DNA of 64,000 nt from Deltaproteobacteria bacterium (GCA_019307945.1 JAFDIS010000009.1:1-64000); one strand, 5' to 3'. Positions 45,115 to 54,678 are shown, numbered from the stretch's first letter. Notes: a model not told the origin generated them from the sequence alone. A program made the numbers and translations.

Positions 45115-46524
45115 ATGCAAACCGCCAGACCCGTCATCCTCCTGGTGGACGACGAAAGAAAATTCATCGAATCCATGAGAGAACGGATGCAACTCAAAGG
45201 ATTCCCCACCTACACTGCCGTGTCGGGTGAGGAGGCCCTGGAAATCGCCGAACGGATCGACATCGACCTGGCCATAGTCGACCAGCGCATGCCGGGCATG
45301 GACGGATTGACCACCATCTCCAAACTGAAACAGATGTTGCCCGGGCTCCGCACGGTGCTTCTCACCGGATACGGCAACGACAAGGTGAGGGAGGCTGCGC
45401 ACGCCGCGGATGCGCTCTATTTCGAAAAGGATGAAATGAGGCGTTTCTGGGAATTCATCCGCCGGTTCGGGGCCGAGGCGGGCATGATCATCATTTCTCC
45501 CCCTTCGGTCGGCAGCGTAGAGCCCGACCCCCGCCCGATGTCCGGTCCGGATCAAGACCCGGGAGAATCAGCCTGGGAGATCCAGGAACGCAGGATCAAG
45601 AAACTGATCGGGGAGTCGTTCCCATTTCTGGAGCTCAAGCAAAACATCAAGAAAGTGGCTCCACTCGATTGCCCGGTTCTCATCCACGGTGAGACGGGAA
45701 CGGGCAAGGAACTCCTTGCACGGGCCATACACGCATTGAGCCCCCGGGGAGAGAATCGTTTCGTGGCGGTCAATTGCGGGACCTTTCAGGAGGATCTCTT
45801 GAACAATGAACTTTTCGGGCATGAAAGGGAGGCCTTCACCACCGTGCTTCACAGGAAGGTGGGCGTCTTTGAGGCGGCCTCCGGGGGAACGGTCCTGCTG
45901 AGCGACATCGCGAAGGCTCCCCCCTCCATTCAGGTACGCATCCTCCGCCTCCTGCAGGACGGCACCGTGGTTCGCGTGGGAGGAGCGGAGGAAATACCGG
46001 TGGATGTCCGCATCCTGGCGGCCTGCGAACAGGAGCCCCGGCAAGTCCTGGAGGAAGGGACCCTGCGCAAGGACCTCTACTACGCTTTAAATGCCGTGAC
46101 CCTCAAGATCCCTCCGCTGAGGGAGCGACCCGACGACGTTCCCCTGCTGGCCCGATACTTCCTGGACAAGTACCGGAGAGACTTCGGGAAGGCCGTGGAC
46201 CGGATTTCCGGGGAGGTCCTGGATCTCTTCATGTCCTATACGTTTCCATGCAACGTGGCCGAACTGGAAAACGCTATCGAACACGCCGTCATCCTGTGTG
46301 AGGGCAAGGAGCTGCGCCCCGAGCACCTGCCTCGGAACATTCGCGCGGACCTCCTTAACCGGGGGCCCGGAGCGGAAGACTTTCCGACCCTCGCGGAGCT
46401 GGAAAAGCGACACATCCTGAGGGTACTCAAGGCCACGGGGGACAACAAGAGCGAGGCGGCCCGAATCCTGGGAATCAACCGTGCCTCGTTGTGGAGAAAG
46501 CTCAAGCAAATGAACCAGAATTAG
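45115..46524 (+). CDS. NtrC-like regulator with degenerate ATPase centre
   Basis: A 469-residue protein with the NtrC layout (REC, AAA+, Fis-type helix-turn-helix). REC has acceptor Asp56 and the same YFEKDEM ending as the tandem receiver protein. Walker A HGETGTGKE (191-199) is intact, but the sigma-54 contact loop GAFTGA is EAFTTV (239-244), Walker B FLDEI is LLSDI, the arginine finger in LYYRLN is Ala (LYYALN), and the sensor II Arg of GNVRELEN is Ala (CNVAELEN). The DNA-reading helix (AARILGINRASLWRKLK) closely resembles that of the intact activator at 37877. It probably binds DNA without activating sigma-54. GAGGGTGA precedes the ATG. Confidence 0.9.
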   Translation: MQTARPVILLVDDERKFIESMRERMQLKGFPTYTAVSGEEALEIAERIDIDLAIVDQRMPGMDGLTTISKLKQMLPGLRTVLLTGYGNDKVREAAHAADALYFEKDEMRRFWEFIRRFGAEAGMIIISPPSVGSVEPDPRPMSGPDQDPGESAWEIQERRIKKLIGESFPFLELKQNIKKVAPLDCPVLIHGETGTGKELLARAIHALSPRGENRFVAVNCGTFQEDLLNNELFGHEREAFTTVLHRKVGVFEAASGGTVLLSDIAKAPPSIQVRILRLLQDGTVVRVGGAEEIPVDVRILAACEQEPRQVLEEGTLRKDLYYALNAVTLKIPPLRERPDDVPLLARYFLDKYRRDFGKAVDRISGEVLDLFMSYTFPCNVAELENAIEHAVILCEGKELRPEHLPRNIRADLLNRGPGAEDFPTLAELEKRHILRVLKATGDNKSEAARILGINRASLWRKLKQMNQN

Positions 46525-46637
46525 TGTATAATGCGGGCCGGGAAAGGTTCCGTGCCGCCCCTCTGAACTCCAGGAAGGCCGTGCGGCCCCGGCTCGACCC
46601 CATCACAACCCGTCGCCAGGCTTGGGAGGAGCAATCC

Positions 46638-47135
46638 ATGGGAGAGAATACCAGACAAATCAAGCTGTTGATCGTGGACGATGACGAGAAATTCCTGGGC
46701 ACCATCGCCGAACGCCTCGGGCTCCGCGACTTTGACGTGACAACCGCCACGGATGGGGAAAAAGCCATCACGGCGGCCAAGAAGGGTCACTTCGACGTGG
46801 CCATCCTGGACCTGAACATGCCCGGCATGGATGGAACCCAACTCCTCAAGATCCTCAAGGAAAAACACAGATTCCTGGAAGTGGTGATCCTGACGGGTTT
46901 CGGGTCCATCGACTCGGCCGTGGAATGCACCAAGCTCGGGGCCTTCGGCTATCTTGAAAAGCCTTATGATTTCGAAAACCTGCTCGATGTGCTAAGGAAG
47001 GCCTACGAAGCGCGGCTGAGGAAAAAATTCGAGCAGGACCGAAAGCGTCTCGAGGAGATCGAACTGATGGCCGTAGGCTCAAGCCCCTTGACCATCCTGA
47101 GGTCTCTGAGCCGGATCGACGACGAGGAAAAATAA
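46638..47135 (+). CDS. Response regulator with receiver and short helical tail
   Basis: A 165-residue protein: receiver 8-125 (LLIVDDDEKFL, acceptor Asp58 in VAILDLNMPGMDG, LTGFGSID, Lys in LEKPYD) plus a 40-residue charged helical tail (RLRKKFEQDRKRLEEIELMA) without a DNA-binding motif. The ATG at 46638 has a GGGAGGAG ribosome site. A TATAAT at 46527-46532 could be its -10 element. It is convergent with the antiporter gene. Confidence 0.9.
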   Translation: MGENTRQIKLLIVDDDEKFLGTIAERLGLRDFDVTTATDGEKAITAAKKGHFDVAILDLNMPGMDGTQLLKILKEKHRFLEVVILTGFGSIDSAVECTKLGAFGYLEKPYDFENLLDVLRKAYEARLRKKFEQDRKRLEEIELMAVGSSPLTILRSLSRIDDEEK

Positions 47136-47155
47136 CCGGGGAGCGAACCACCCCC

Positions 47156-48640
47156 TCACCAGTCGTAGAGCACCTCCCAGTGTTCGGCGAAAGACGGATC
47201 TTCGCGGCTGTAGCGGTAAAGGAGCGTCTTACCCGTGCCCGGCTCCCTGCCCTCTTCAGGCTTCCAGTAACGCAGGTAGATGGCGGGCTGAAGCGCTCGG
47301 GGACCTTCGGCCTCTCCCCCTGGGAAGTCGCTTTGGATCCAGATCTCCTTCTCCTCTATCACCTTCCAGACCGTGTCGAACCGCTTGCTCCGGACCAGTT
47401 CCCCCACCCGCGGAAGACCCATACTCTCGCGGAGTTCCTTGAAGCGGTAGGGGGAGCGTTCGCCGCGATCCAGGATCCTTTCTCCCAACACCATGATACC
47501 CACGGCTCCTAAAGGCGCGGTGAGGAGGATGGACAGCACGGCGACTGCCAGGATCACCTCACCCGAGGCGACCCCCGCTGCCAGGGGGACCGCCCCGATG
47601 GCTGCCTGAACCGTGGCCTTCGGGATATAGGCTACGACGCAGAAGAGTCTTTCCCTGCGATCGAGATCCGTGCCCATGAGCGAAAGATAGGTCCCCACGC
47701 TCCTGCAAACGAGTCCCGCCGCGATTACCGCAGTGCCCGCAAGACCCGCATCCCAGGCCACCTGGACGTTGACCTGTGCCCCAACCAGGACGAAAAGGAG
47801 GAGCTCTGCAAACATCCAGAGCTTCTTCAGCTTCTGGGAAATTATATGTGCGATGGGCTCTGATTTTTCGAGGATGATGAACCCGATGGCCATCACCCCC
47901 AGCAGGCTTGCTATGGGCACACGCCCTTCCAGTGCCCCCTCCAGCCAGGTGAGAAAGATGGCCACGCCCATAACCACGATGGTCCGCTTGGGCGGCCGCC
48001 AGTCGTATCGCGTGAAAAGGCGGTAGAGGAGGTAGCCCGGCCCCAGGCCTGCGGCCACACCCAGCACGATGCTCACGGGGATCTCGGCCAGTCTCAGCCA
48101 GAGGTTCATTTCCCCCCCGCCGTACATCCCCAGGAAGACCGTAAAGAGCACGATCACGAAGACATCGTCCAGGCTGGAGGCCCCCAGGATCAGGGTGGGA
48201 ATCCCCTTCTTGGCGCCCCTACCCCGGTCCATGAAATCGATCATCAGGGGGACCACCACCGCCGGGGACACCGCGCCCAGGATCGCCCCCAGCATGGCCG
48301 CCTCCAGGTAAGACATTCCCAGCAGGTGAGGGGCCACGAGGGTGACGCCCCCGATTTCGAAAAGCGCAGGGACCATGCTCATCAGCACGGCGGCCCGGCC
48401 CACCCGGTTCAGGGTGTCCCTCCGAAGCTCGAAGCCCGCGCGCAGGAGGATAACGATGAGGGCGATCTTACGAAAATCCGCGGAGACCCGCATCATCTCG
48501 GGCGCCATGAGGTCCAGGGCGTGGGGCCCGATGACCACGCCCACCAGCAGCATTCCCACAAGTCCCGGGAGTTTGAAGCGGCGAAACATGTAATCCGCGC
48601 TCAGCCCCAGTATGATGATCAACGCGATTCCGATGGCCAC
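47156..48640 (-). CDS. Cation:proton antiporter (CPA family)
   Basis: A 494-residue membrane protein. About 12 helices cover residues 1-395, including GLVGMLLVGVVIGPHALDLM, the unwound-helix region AILGAVSPAVVVPLMIDFMD and the acidic SSLDDVFVIVLFTVFLG, which fits the Asp pair of sodium/proton exchangers. About 100 soluble residues follow, ending in a beta-rich tail (IWIQSDFPGGEAEG, HWEVLYDW) not typical of the family. Its start is 15 bases from repeat copy B. Confidence 0.88.
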   Translation of the reverse strand: MAIGIALIIILGLSADYMFRRFKLPGLVGMLLVGVVIGPHALDLMAPEMMRVSADFRKIALIVILLRAGFELRRDTLNRVGRAAVLMSMVPALFEIGGVTLVAPHLLGMSYLEAAMLGAILGAVSPAVVVPLMIDFMDRGRGAKKGIPTLILGASSLDDVFVIVLFTVFLGMYGGGEMNLWLRLAEIPVSIVLGVAAGLGPGYLLYRLFTRYDWRPPKRTIVVMGVAIFLTWLEGALEGRVPIASLLGVMAIGFIILEKSEPIAHIISQKLKKLWMFAELLLFVLVGAQVNVQVAWDAGLAGTAVIAAGLVCRSVGTYLSLMGTDLDRRERLFCVVAYIPKATVQAAIGAVPLAAGVASGEVILAVAVLSILLTAPLGAVGIMVLGERILDRGERSPYRFKELRESMGLPRVGELVRSKRFDTVWKVIEEKEIWIQSDFPGGEAEGPRALQPAIYLRYWKPEEGREPGTGKTLLYRYSREDPSFAEHWEVLYDW

Positions 48641-48654
48641 GATTCAACCTCCAA

Positions 48655-48789
48655 CAGGATGTTGAAAAACGTAGCAAGCGCAGGCGAGGCAAAACAAGAC
48701 TAGGCGAGCCAACGGACTTGATATGCACGGATTTTTCAGTCGAACTCCAGCCTAAAAATCCACAAGCGCAATAGCTTTTCAACAGCCTG
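48655..48789 (-). repeat. 135-bp dispersed element, copy B
   Basis: In the minus orientation it begins CAGGCTGTTGAAAAGCTATT and ends TTTTTCAACATCCTG. Same length and ends as copy A (31032-31166). It is adjacent to the antiporter start codon and could affect its expression. Confidence 0.7.
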
Positions 48790-48801
48790 CTAAAACAAAA
48801 A

Positions 48802-48903
48802 GCCCCGCAGGAATCACCTCGCGGGGCGTCTCGAAAAAACCAACAGCCTCCGGCGGGAGGCATTTTGGAACGCTCCTACCCTGCGTCGTCCCTTTCAGGG
48901 TAG
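48802..48903. terminator. Cluster of three terminator-like hairpins
   Basis: GCCCCGC/GCGGGGC (48802-48808/48821-48827), GCCTCC/GGAGGC followed by ATTTT (48846-48851/48856-48861) and CTACCCTG/CAGGGTAG (48876-48883/48896-48903) lie in a row. A fourth, CGGTGC/GCACCG followed by TTTT, is at 48954-48975. They fill the 419-base gap between the antiporter and the gene at 49060; no gene is seen in this gap. Confidence 0.6.
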
Positions 48904-49059
48904 AAGTCATCATCCCCAAGAAGTTCCGGGGCGGTTGTGGCAGACTTCATTGCCGGTGCCTTTGCGCACCGTTTTAAAAGACACCGTGCGGAATGTCAAT
49001 ACGGTTTCGTCAGAGAAACCGGGCGGCACCTTAAGCCGTGGGGGTGCTTATTGGAAGGC

Positions 49060-49269
49060 TCACACCCTCTCGCGCAGTTGCTCTTCCGTGAAACAGGCCG
49101 TACAGGTCTTTCCCCACATGGAAACCGTCTTATTCTCCTGATACACCCTCAGGTTTTCGTAGCCCTCCTCCTTGAGCTTCTTGAGCGCTCCCACGGGGAT
49201 GGAAATCCCGTCGACCTGAATGGAGTCCTGATCACTAGCCCTGGAAATGAGATCCTCGATGCGATTCAT
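49060..49269 (-). CDS. Small hypothetical protein
   Basis: A 69-residue soluble protein (MNRIEDLISRASDQDSIQVD start) with a Cys pair in KTCTACFTEEQL near the end, perhaps a metal or redox site. A strong GGGAGGGAGG lies before the ATG. I recognise no family. It is divergent from groES. Confidence 0.65.
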   Translation of the reverse strand: MNRIEDLISRASDQDSIQVDGISIPVGALKKLKEEGYENLRVYQENKTVSMWGKTCTACFTEEQLRERV

Positions 49270-49645
49270 CTTCTGTCTACCTCCCTCCCATGACGGGACG
49301 CGGGCCGCGCCGCTTAGCGAAAAAAAGATTTAGAGCCTTTCCCGGAATCAAATCAAAATATTAGCTCAACCCCCTGGATTGAGTAACCTTGTAATCATTT
49401 TTTCTCCCGTGTCAAGACACAATGGCGTGCCTTGCGGCCTGCGGCCGCAGTTGCGGGTCTGGCGGGAACTTGACAAACGACAGAGAATGATTATTTTTTC
49501 TTCCGTCAACATTCCCACATAAATTCAGATAGTTATATCGTGTTGACAGGTTTCTGGTTTTGGTCGAAGTCCAACGTCTCTTGTTCGGACGAACCAAAAA
49601 ATCTTTTCTTTGCTCCATAATTTTTTCGAAAGGAGGTTTTGGGAG
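49270..49645. other. Regulatory region upstream of groES
   Basis: A/T-rich, without genes. It contains an inverted repeat with 9-base arms and a 9-base spacer (TTAGCTCAA 49361-49369, TTGAGTAAC 49379-49387), a layout like the HrcA operator CIRCE but with different bases; a palindrome GTGTCAAGACAC (49409-49420); and two TTGACA hexamers (49470-49475 and 49543-49548) without good -10 partners. A heat-shock promoter is expected here, but I cannot fix it. Confidence 0.5.
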
Positions 49646-49936
49646 ATGAAGATCAGGCCTTTAAACGACCGCGTACTGGTTCTCAGGATCGAGGAGGAAG
49701 AAAAGACCGCAGGTGGGATCATAATCCCTGATACCGCCAAAGAAAAGCCCCAGGAGGGCCGGGTGGTGGCCGTTGGTCCCGGCAAGCTGGATGAGAACGG
49801 CAAGAGGATCCCCCTCGACGTCAAGAAAAACGATCGGATCCTCTTCGGGAAATACGCCGGAAACGAAATCAAGATCGAAGGCGTGGAGCATCTCATCATG
49901 CGCGAGGACGACATCCTCGGAGTGATCGAAAAGTAA
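49646..49936 (+). CDS. groES: Co-chaperonin GroES
   Basis: A 96-residue GroES, the lid of the GroEL folding chamber. Marks are [20 protein letters not shown], the mobile loop [15 protein letters not shown] and the roof region. AAGGAGG lies 10 bases before the ATG. It is followed by groEL after 19 bases. Confidence 0.98.
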   Translation: MKIRPLNDRVLVLRIEEEEKTAGGIIIPDTAKEKPQEGRVVAVGPGKLDENGKRIPLDVKKNDRILFGKYAGNEIKIEGVEHLIMREDDILGVIEK

Positions 49937-49955
49937 TCGAGGGAGGTGTTGAGAC

Positions 49956-51581
49956 ATGGCGAAGAAAGAGATCAAGTACAGCGCGGAGGCGAGAGAGAAA
50001 ATCCTCGTGGGCGTCGATACGCTCGCCAATGCGGTGAAGGTCACCCTCGGGCCCAAGGGGAGAAACGTCCTGATCGAGAAGACCTGGGGTTCCCCCACCA
50101 CCACCAAGGACGGGGTGACGGTGGCCAAAGAAATCGAGCTGGAAGACAAATTCGAGAACATGGGCGCCCAGATGGTCAAGGAAGTAGCCAGCAAGACCTC
50201 CGATGTGGCGGGCGACGGCACCACCACCGCCACCATCCTGGCCCAGGCCATTTATCGGGAGGGTTCCAAGCTCGTAGCCGCAGGCTCCAACCCCATGGCC
50301 ATCAAGCGCGGCCTCGACAAGGCCGTGGAAGCGGTCGTGGATGAGCTGCGGAAGATCTCCAAGCCCACCAAGGACAAGAAGGAGATCGCCCAGGTAGGCA
50401 CGGTTTCGGCCAACAACGACAGCACCATCGGGGATATCATCGCCGAGGCCATGGAAAAAGTGGGCAAGGAAGGCGTCATCACGGTGGAAGAGGCCAAGAG
50501 CATGGAAACCACGCTGGAGATCGTGGAAGGCATGCAGTTCGACCGTGGGTACCTGAGCCCCTACTTCGTCACGGATCCCGAGAAAATGGAGGCCCACCTC
50601 GAAGAGCCCTACATCCTGCTCCATGAAAAAAAGATCAGCAACATGAAAGACCTGGTTCCCATCCTGGAGCAGGTGGCCAAGTCCGGAAAACCGCTTCTAC
50701 TGATCGCCGAAGACGTCGAGGGCGAGGCCCTGGCCACCCTGGTGGTGAACAAGATCCGCGGGACGCTCAAGTGTGCGGCCGTCAAGGCCCCCGGTTTCGG
50801 TGACCGGCGAAAGGCCATGCTCGAGGACATCGCCGTGCTCACGGGCGGGCAGGTCATCAGCGAAGACCTCGGCATCAAGCTTGAAAACGTGACGTTGAAG
50901 GACCTGGGCACTGCCAAGAAGGTGACCGTGGACAAGGACAACACCACCATCGTGGACGGAGGCGGGACCCGCGCCGCACTGGAAGGCCGGGTCAAGCAGA
51001 TTCGTGTCCAGATCGAGGAAACCACCTCCGATTACGACCGGGAGAAACTCCAGGAAAGGCTCGCCAAGCTCATCGGCGGTGTGGCCGTGATCAACGTCGG
51101 GGCCGCCACGGAGGCCGAGATGAAGGAGAAGAAGGCGCGGGTGGAAGACGCCCTGAACGCCACGCGAGCCGCTGTTGAGGAAGGCATCGTGGCGGGAGGC
51201 GGCGTTGCGCTGGTGCGTTGCATCAAGGCCCTGGACAATCTGAAACTGGAAGGAGAACAGGATCTGGGCGTCAAGCTCATCAAGCGGGCACTCGAGGAAC
51301 CGGTGCGGCAGATCGCCAACAACGCGGGCTTCGAAGGCTCCGTGGTGGTCCAGCGCGTGCTGGAAGGAAAAAACAATTTCGGGTTCAACGCGGCCAGTGG
51401 AGAGTATGAAGACCTGGTGAAGGCGGGAATCATCGACCCCACCAAGGTCACCCGGTTCGCTCTCCAGAACGCGACCTCCGTGGCCGGCCTGCTCCTGACC
51501 ACTGAGGCCATGGTGGCGGAAAAACCCGAGAAAAAGAAGGCACAAGGCATGCCCGACATGCCTGGAGAAGACATGTACTAA
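49956..51581 (+). CDS. groEL: Chaperonin GroEL
   Basis: A 541-residue 60-kDa chaperonin. Family marks are [14 protein letters not shown], the ATP site [13 protein letters not shown], and [17 protein letters not shown]. The C-terminus ends [10 protein letters not shown] and lacks the Gly-Gly-Met repeats of E. coli GroEL, which is common. GGGAGGTG precedes the ATG. Second gene of the groESL operon; a very GC-rich hairpin-forming stretch follows at 51604-51637. Confidence 0.98.
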   Translation: MAKKEIKYSAEAREKILVGVDTLANAVKVTLGPKGRNVLIEKTWGSPTTTKDGVTVAKEIELEDKFENMGAQMVKEVASKTSDVAGDGTTTATILAQAIYREGSKLVAAGSNPMAIKRGLDKAVEAVVDELRKISKPTKDKKEIAQVGTVSANNDSTIGDIIAEAMEKVGKEGVITVEEAKSMETTLEIVEGMQFDRGYLSPYFVTDPEKMEAHLEEPYILLHEKKISNMKDLVPILEQVAKSGKPLLLIAEDVEGEALATLVVNKIRGTLKCAAVKAPGFGDRRKAMLEDIAVLTGGQVISEDLGIKLENVTLKDLGTAKKVTVDKDNTTIVDGGGTRAALEGRVKQIRVQIEETTSDYDREKLQERLAKLIGGVAVINVGAATEAEMKEKKARVEDALNATRAAVEEGIVAGGGVALVRCIKALDNLKLEGEQDLGVKLIKRALEEPVRQIANNAGFEGSVVVQRVLEGKNNFGFNAASGEYEDLVKAGIIDPTKVTRFALQNATSVAGLLLTTEAMVAEKPEKKKAQGMPDMPGEDMY

Positions 51582-51752
51582 TAGTCTCGAACACTCTTCA
51601 AGGGTCCCCGGGGCGGGGGCGCCCCCCCCGGGGGGCCCATCTCCGTCCCGGAGGCTCGAGGGAAGGCCCCCCTGATCATCGGGGAGGCAGCCCCGACGCC
51701 ATTTTTGAGACAAGCCCCCCTTACCCGGGCTCCGATTCCCCCGGCAAGCATT

Positions 51753-53477
51753 ATGAAAAGGGATCATGTACCACTGCCCGCCGCCCAAGAGGCACCAACC
51801 GCGAGGGGACGCGGCGCCTTGCCCCTAATTCAACGGGATGCTCTTGCCCCTGACATCCGCGGCAAATCAGGTGCCGAACTCCTGGATCAGGCCCTGGAAC
51901 TGGGGCCGCGGGGGATCTCCAGGCTCTCGTGCGAGGATTTTTTCTGGCTCGTGCGCAAAATCGGTCCCGACGACTGCATCCCCCTCCTGGAACTCGCCTC
52001 CACGGAGCAATGGCAGTACCTGCTGGACCTTGAATTATGGGGCGGGGACATGCCCCGGGTGGAAAGGATCTCTTTCTGGATCGAGCGCTTTCAGCGGGCC
52101 GATCCCGTGCGCCTGACCCGCTGGCTCTTCACGGAAGGCGAACTCCTCGCCCACTATCATCTGTACAAGTCCTTGGACGTGGTCATGGATGTAGGGGATG
52201 AAGGGGCCCCAAAGGGAGAAGGGTTTTTCACCCTGGACGGAGTCTTTCACATCCGTGTCAGGGACCCCCGCTACAGGGAGAGCCTTGAATCCCTGATCCG
52301 AACCATGGCGGAGGTGGACCTCAATCGCTACCAGGCCTTGATGACGGGCCTTTCCGCCGTCCTGCCGGCGGAACTGGAAGAAGAACTCTACCGGCTGCGC
52401 AACGCACGACTGGCCGAGCACGGCTTCCTGCCTTACGAGGAGGCCGTGAGTATCTATTCCCCTCTAGAACCCGCATTCCTCAAGAGGATGGAAGGTGCAA
52501 CCGCCGACCCCGTGGTCCGGGATCCCCAAGCCCCTGTGACGATTCCCACCATTCCCTTACTGCTGGGGGGGGCGGGAAACTTGTTCCTACAGGCAGCCAT
52601 GGGGGTGGATGATCCGTTGTTCGCCGATCGTCTTAGGCTCGAGTTTGCAGGGCTGGCCAACCAGCTCCTGGCCGCCGACGGCCTGCAATCCCCGGACACC
52701 GACGACCTGATCGCCTCGTGCAGACGGGGAGCAAGGATCCTGAACCTGGGCCTGGAAATTCTCAGCGGCCGGGACCCGGCGGCGGGCAGGAGATTGTTGG
52801 AAAGATATCCCCTCACGAGTGTGTTCCGCGTGGCTTACGGGATGGTCCTGAAGGTGAAACGTGAGGCCGAGCGCTGGGAGGCGGGAAGCTGGTTCCGCGC
52901 CCGGGGGCTTGATGTCACATTCTGGGCAGAGCGCTGGGGAGGCACCCTGAAAGGGCTCCTCAAGCGACGCCCGCTCTTTTTCACGGGGCAAGAAGACGAG
53001 CAGATGCGCGACTTCGAATGGCTCGGGGAGGTGCGGCAATGCACGCGAATCCTCAGGCGCCTGATGGTGGTGGACGGGCTCCTTGAGGTGCTGGCCCGCT
53101 CCTGCCCCCCCGGGCAAGACGGGATAGCACCGCTGGAAGACACCTATGACAGGCTCCTCGTCACCTACTGGGGGCGCATGTCTCTGGGCCTTGGTCCAAC
53201 ATTCGAGGGGCTGACCGTGGAGCAGGCCCGGGACCTTCTGGCACGCCTCCGGAGTAGGGAGGGCTCTCCGCCGTACACCATGGAAGCCTTCGGCTCCAAC
53301 TTCGTCCGGGATCTTTGCGGGTGCCTGCCGACGCCTGACCCCGAAACAGAGGCCCTGCTAAAGGAGACCCTCGGGTCGGTGTGGGAGGCGTTTTGCGATG
53401 AATACTCCCGCATTCCCCTGGACAGGCTCGACGGGAGGTATTCCAGGACGCTTCGAATCATTCATTCCCGAACCTGA
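51753..53477 (+). CDS. DUF6178-like protein
   Basis: A 574-residue soluble, mainly helical protein, rich in Trp/Leu/Arg. The blocks LASTEQWQYLLDLELW, RFQRADPVRLTRWLFTEGEL and LDVVMDVGDEGAPKGEGFF, and the overall size, resemble DUF6178, which I know mainly from Desulfobacterota and relatives; the function is unknown. No signal peptide or catalytic motif is seen. The ATG at 51753 is chosen as the last start before the conserved part; it has no strong ribosome site, so the start is uncertain. Confidence 0.7.
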   Translation: MKRDHVPLPAAQEAPTARGRGALPLIQRDALAPDIRGKSGAELLDQALELGPRGISRLSCEDFFWLVRKIGPDDCIPLLELASTEQWQYLLDLELWGGDMPRVERISFWIERFQRADPVRLTRWLFTEGELLAHYHLYKSLDVVMDVGDEGAPKGEGFFTLDGVFHIRVRDPRYRESLESLIRTMAEVDLNRYQALMTGLSAVLPAELEEELYRLRNARLAEHGFLPYEEAVSIYSPLEPAFLKRMEGATADPVVRDPQAPVTIPTIPLLLGGAGNLFLQAAMGVDDPLFADRLRLEFAGLANQLLAADGLQSPDTDDLIASCRRGARILNLGLEILSGRDPAAGRRLLERYPLTSVFRVAYGMVLKVKREAERWEAGSWFRARGLDVTFWAERWGGTLKGLLKRRPLFFTGQEDEQMRDFEWLGEVRQCTRILRRLMVVDGLLEVLARSCPPGQDGIAPLEDTYDRLLVTYWGRMSLGLGPTFEGLTVEQARDLLARLRSREGSPPYTMEAFGSNFVRDLCGCLPTPDPETEALLKETLGSVWEAFCDEYSRIPLDRLDGRYSRTLRIIHSRT

Positions 53478-53505
53478 AAGCCCCGCCTCTTCCACGGAAC
53501 AGGCC

Positions 53506-54177
53506 TCAGCCCTCCACACCCACAAACCGCACGAACTCCTCCAGCTTTCCCCGATCGCTCCGGAATCGGTTGGCGGGGTGATCCGGCTGCGGGTATCCCA
53601 GGGCAACGCCCATGACCAGGACCTGATCCTCCGGGATTTCAGCATATTTTCGCACCACCTGAGGATAGCCCACGGACACGGCCAGGATGCATGTGCCCAG
53701 CCTCTCCTCGAGGGCCAGCAGGGCTATGGTCTGCAGGATCAGGCCCCCGTCCAGGAACGCGTAGTGGTTGAATTCCCGGCGAAAATGAAGATAGAGGAGA
53801 TTGGGTGCCCCGAAGAATCCCATCATCTCCATGAAATGTGCGTTTCGCGCGGCCTTGTCTTCCCTGGCTATCCCAAGGGCATCGTACAGCCCCCTGCCCA
53901 GCCCTTTATAACGGCTTTTCAGGGGTTCGTCGAAGCTGGAGGGAAACGCCAGTTCAGGCTCCGGCATGACCCCCCGGCTCGCCAGGGCCACACACTCCTC
54001 CCGAATCTTTTCTAGGACCTCGCCCCCCACCACGGTGAATTGCCACGGCTGGGTGTTCCCCCATGAGGGCGCCCTGAGCGCCCCTTCCAACACCCGCTCC
54101 AGTACCGCGCGGGGTACCGGCTTTCGCTGAAAGGCCCTTATGCTCTGTCTGGCCTGAACCGCCTCCCGGATCTCCAT
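53506..54177 (-). CDS. Nitroreductase family protein
   Basis: A 223-residue FMN-dependent nitroreductase. The start EIREAVQARQSIRAFQRKPV, FMN-binding APSWGNTQPWQF, GGLILQTIALLALEERLGTC and the closing MGVALGYPQPDHPANRFRS are family hallmarks. It should reduce quinones, nitro compounds or enones with NAD(P)H. AAAGGAG precedes the ATG at 54177; an upstream extension of the frame is not used. Confidence 0.93.
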   Translation of the reverse strand: MEIREAVQARQSIRAFQRKPVPRAVLERVLEGALRAPSWGNTQPWQFTVVGGEVLEKIREECVALASRGVMPEPELAFPSSFDEPLKSRYKGLGRGLYDALGIAREDKAARNAHFMEMMGFFGAPNLLYLHFRREFNHYAFLDGGLILQTIALLALEERLGTCILAVSVGYPQVVRKYAEIPEDQVLVMGVALGYPQPDHPANRFRSDRGKLEEFVRFVGVEG

Positions 54178-54332
54178 GAGTTTCTCCTTTCTCCGTCTTT
54201 TCCAACCCTCTCTACGCCATTTCAGCCTTGCTTTCAAGGGCGGAAATTTCCCGCCCCGGCTCCCATGACCGTCCAGTCCTTTCCGGGAAAGCGGCCCTTC
54301 ACTCCTCCGAGCCCGTTGACCCGTCACGGGGG

Positions 54333-54649
54333 ACCGGGGCCACCGAGGCGGATTTCGCGCGGGTCACCGTCAAGAACCGAAGGCACGGGGCCCTCAATCC
54401 CCTGGCCCGCGTTCAAGAACCGGTGACCAAGGATACTTTGACCTGGGCGGGGCGCTTCCCGTGAACACGGATGGGGGGCTCCTCTCCAGGGGCCACCCCC
54501 TGGGGGCAACGGCCCTGGCCCAGGTCATCGAAATCTTTCGGCAGATTCGGGGCCAGGCTGGTCAAAGACAGATGGAAAGGGCCCGCATCGGTCTGGCCCA
54601 CGCCATGGGCGCAGGGCCCAACAGCACCGTGGTCATCCTCCAGCGCTGA
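54333..54649 (+). pseudogene. Thiolase remnant (middle segment joined to C-terminus)
   Basis: Two pieces of an acetyl-CoA C-acyltransferase (SCP2-thiolase type). The first, TEADFARVTVKNRRHGALNP to about 54440, is from the middle of the enzyme. The second, in another frame, is the C-terminus: GALPVNTDGGLLSRGHPLGA, with the active-site His of GHPLGA, and ARIGLAHAMGAGPNSTVVIL. The catalytic Cys region and much of the middle are missing. Inactive remnant. Confidence 0.75.
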
Positions 54650-54678
54650 GGCGCCCCCGTCCTGAAGGAGTCCTGGCC

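Noticed and set aside
50697-51788. 363-codon leftward frame
   Set aside because: Antisense shadow of groEL.
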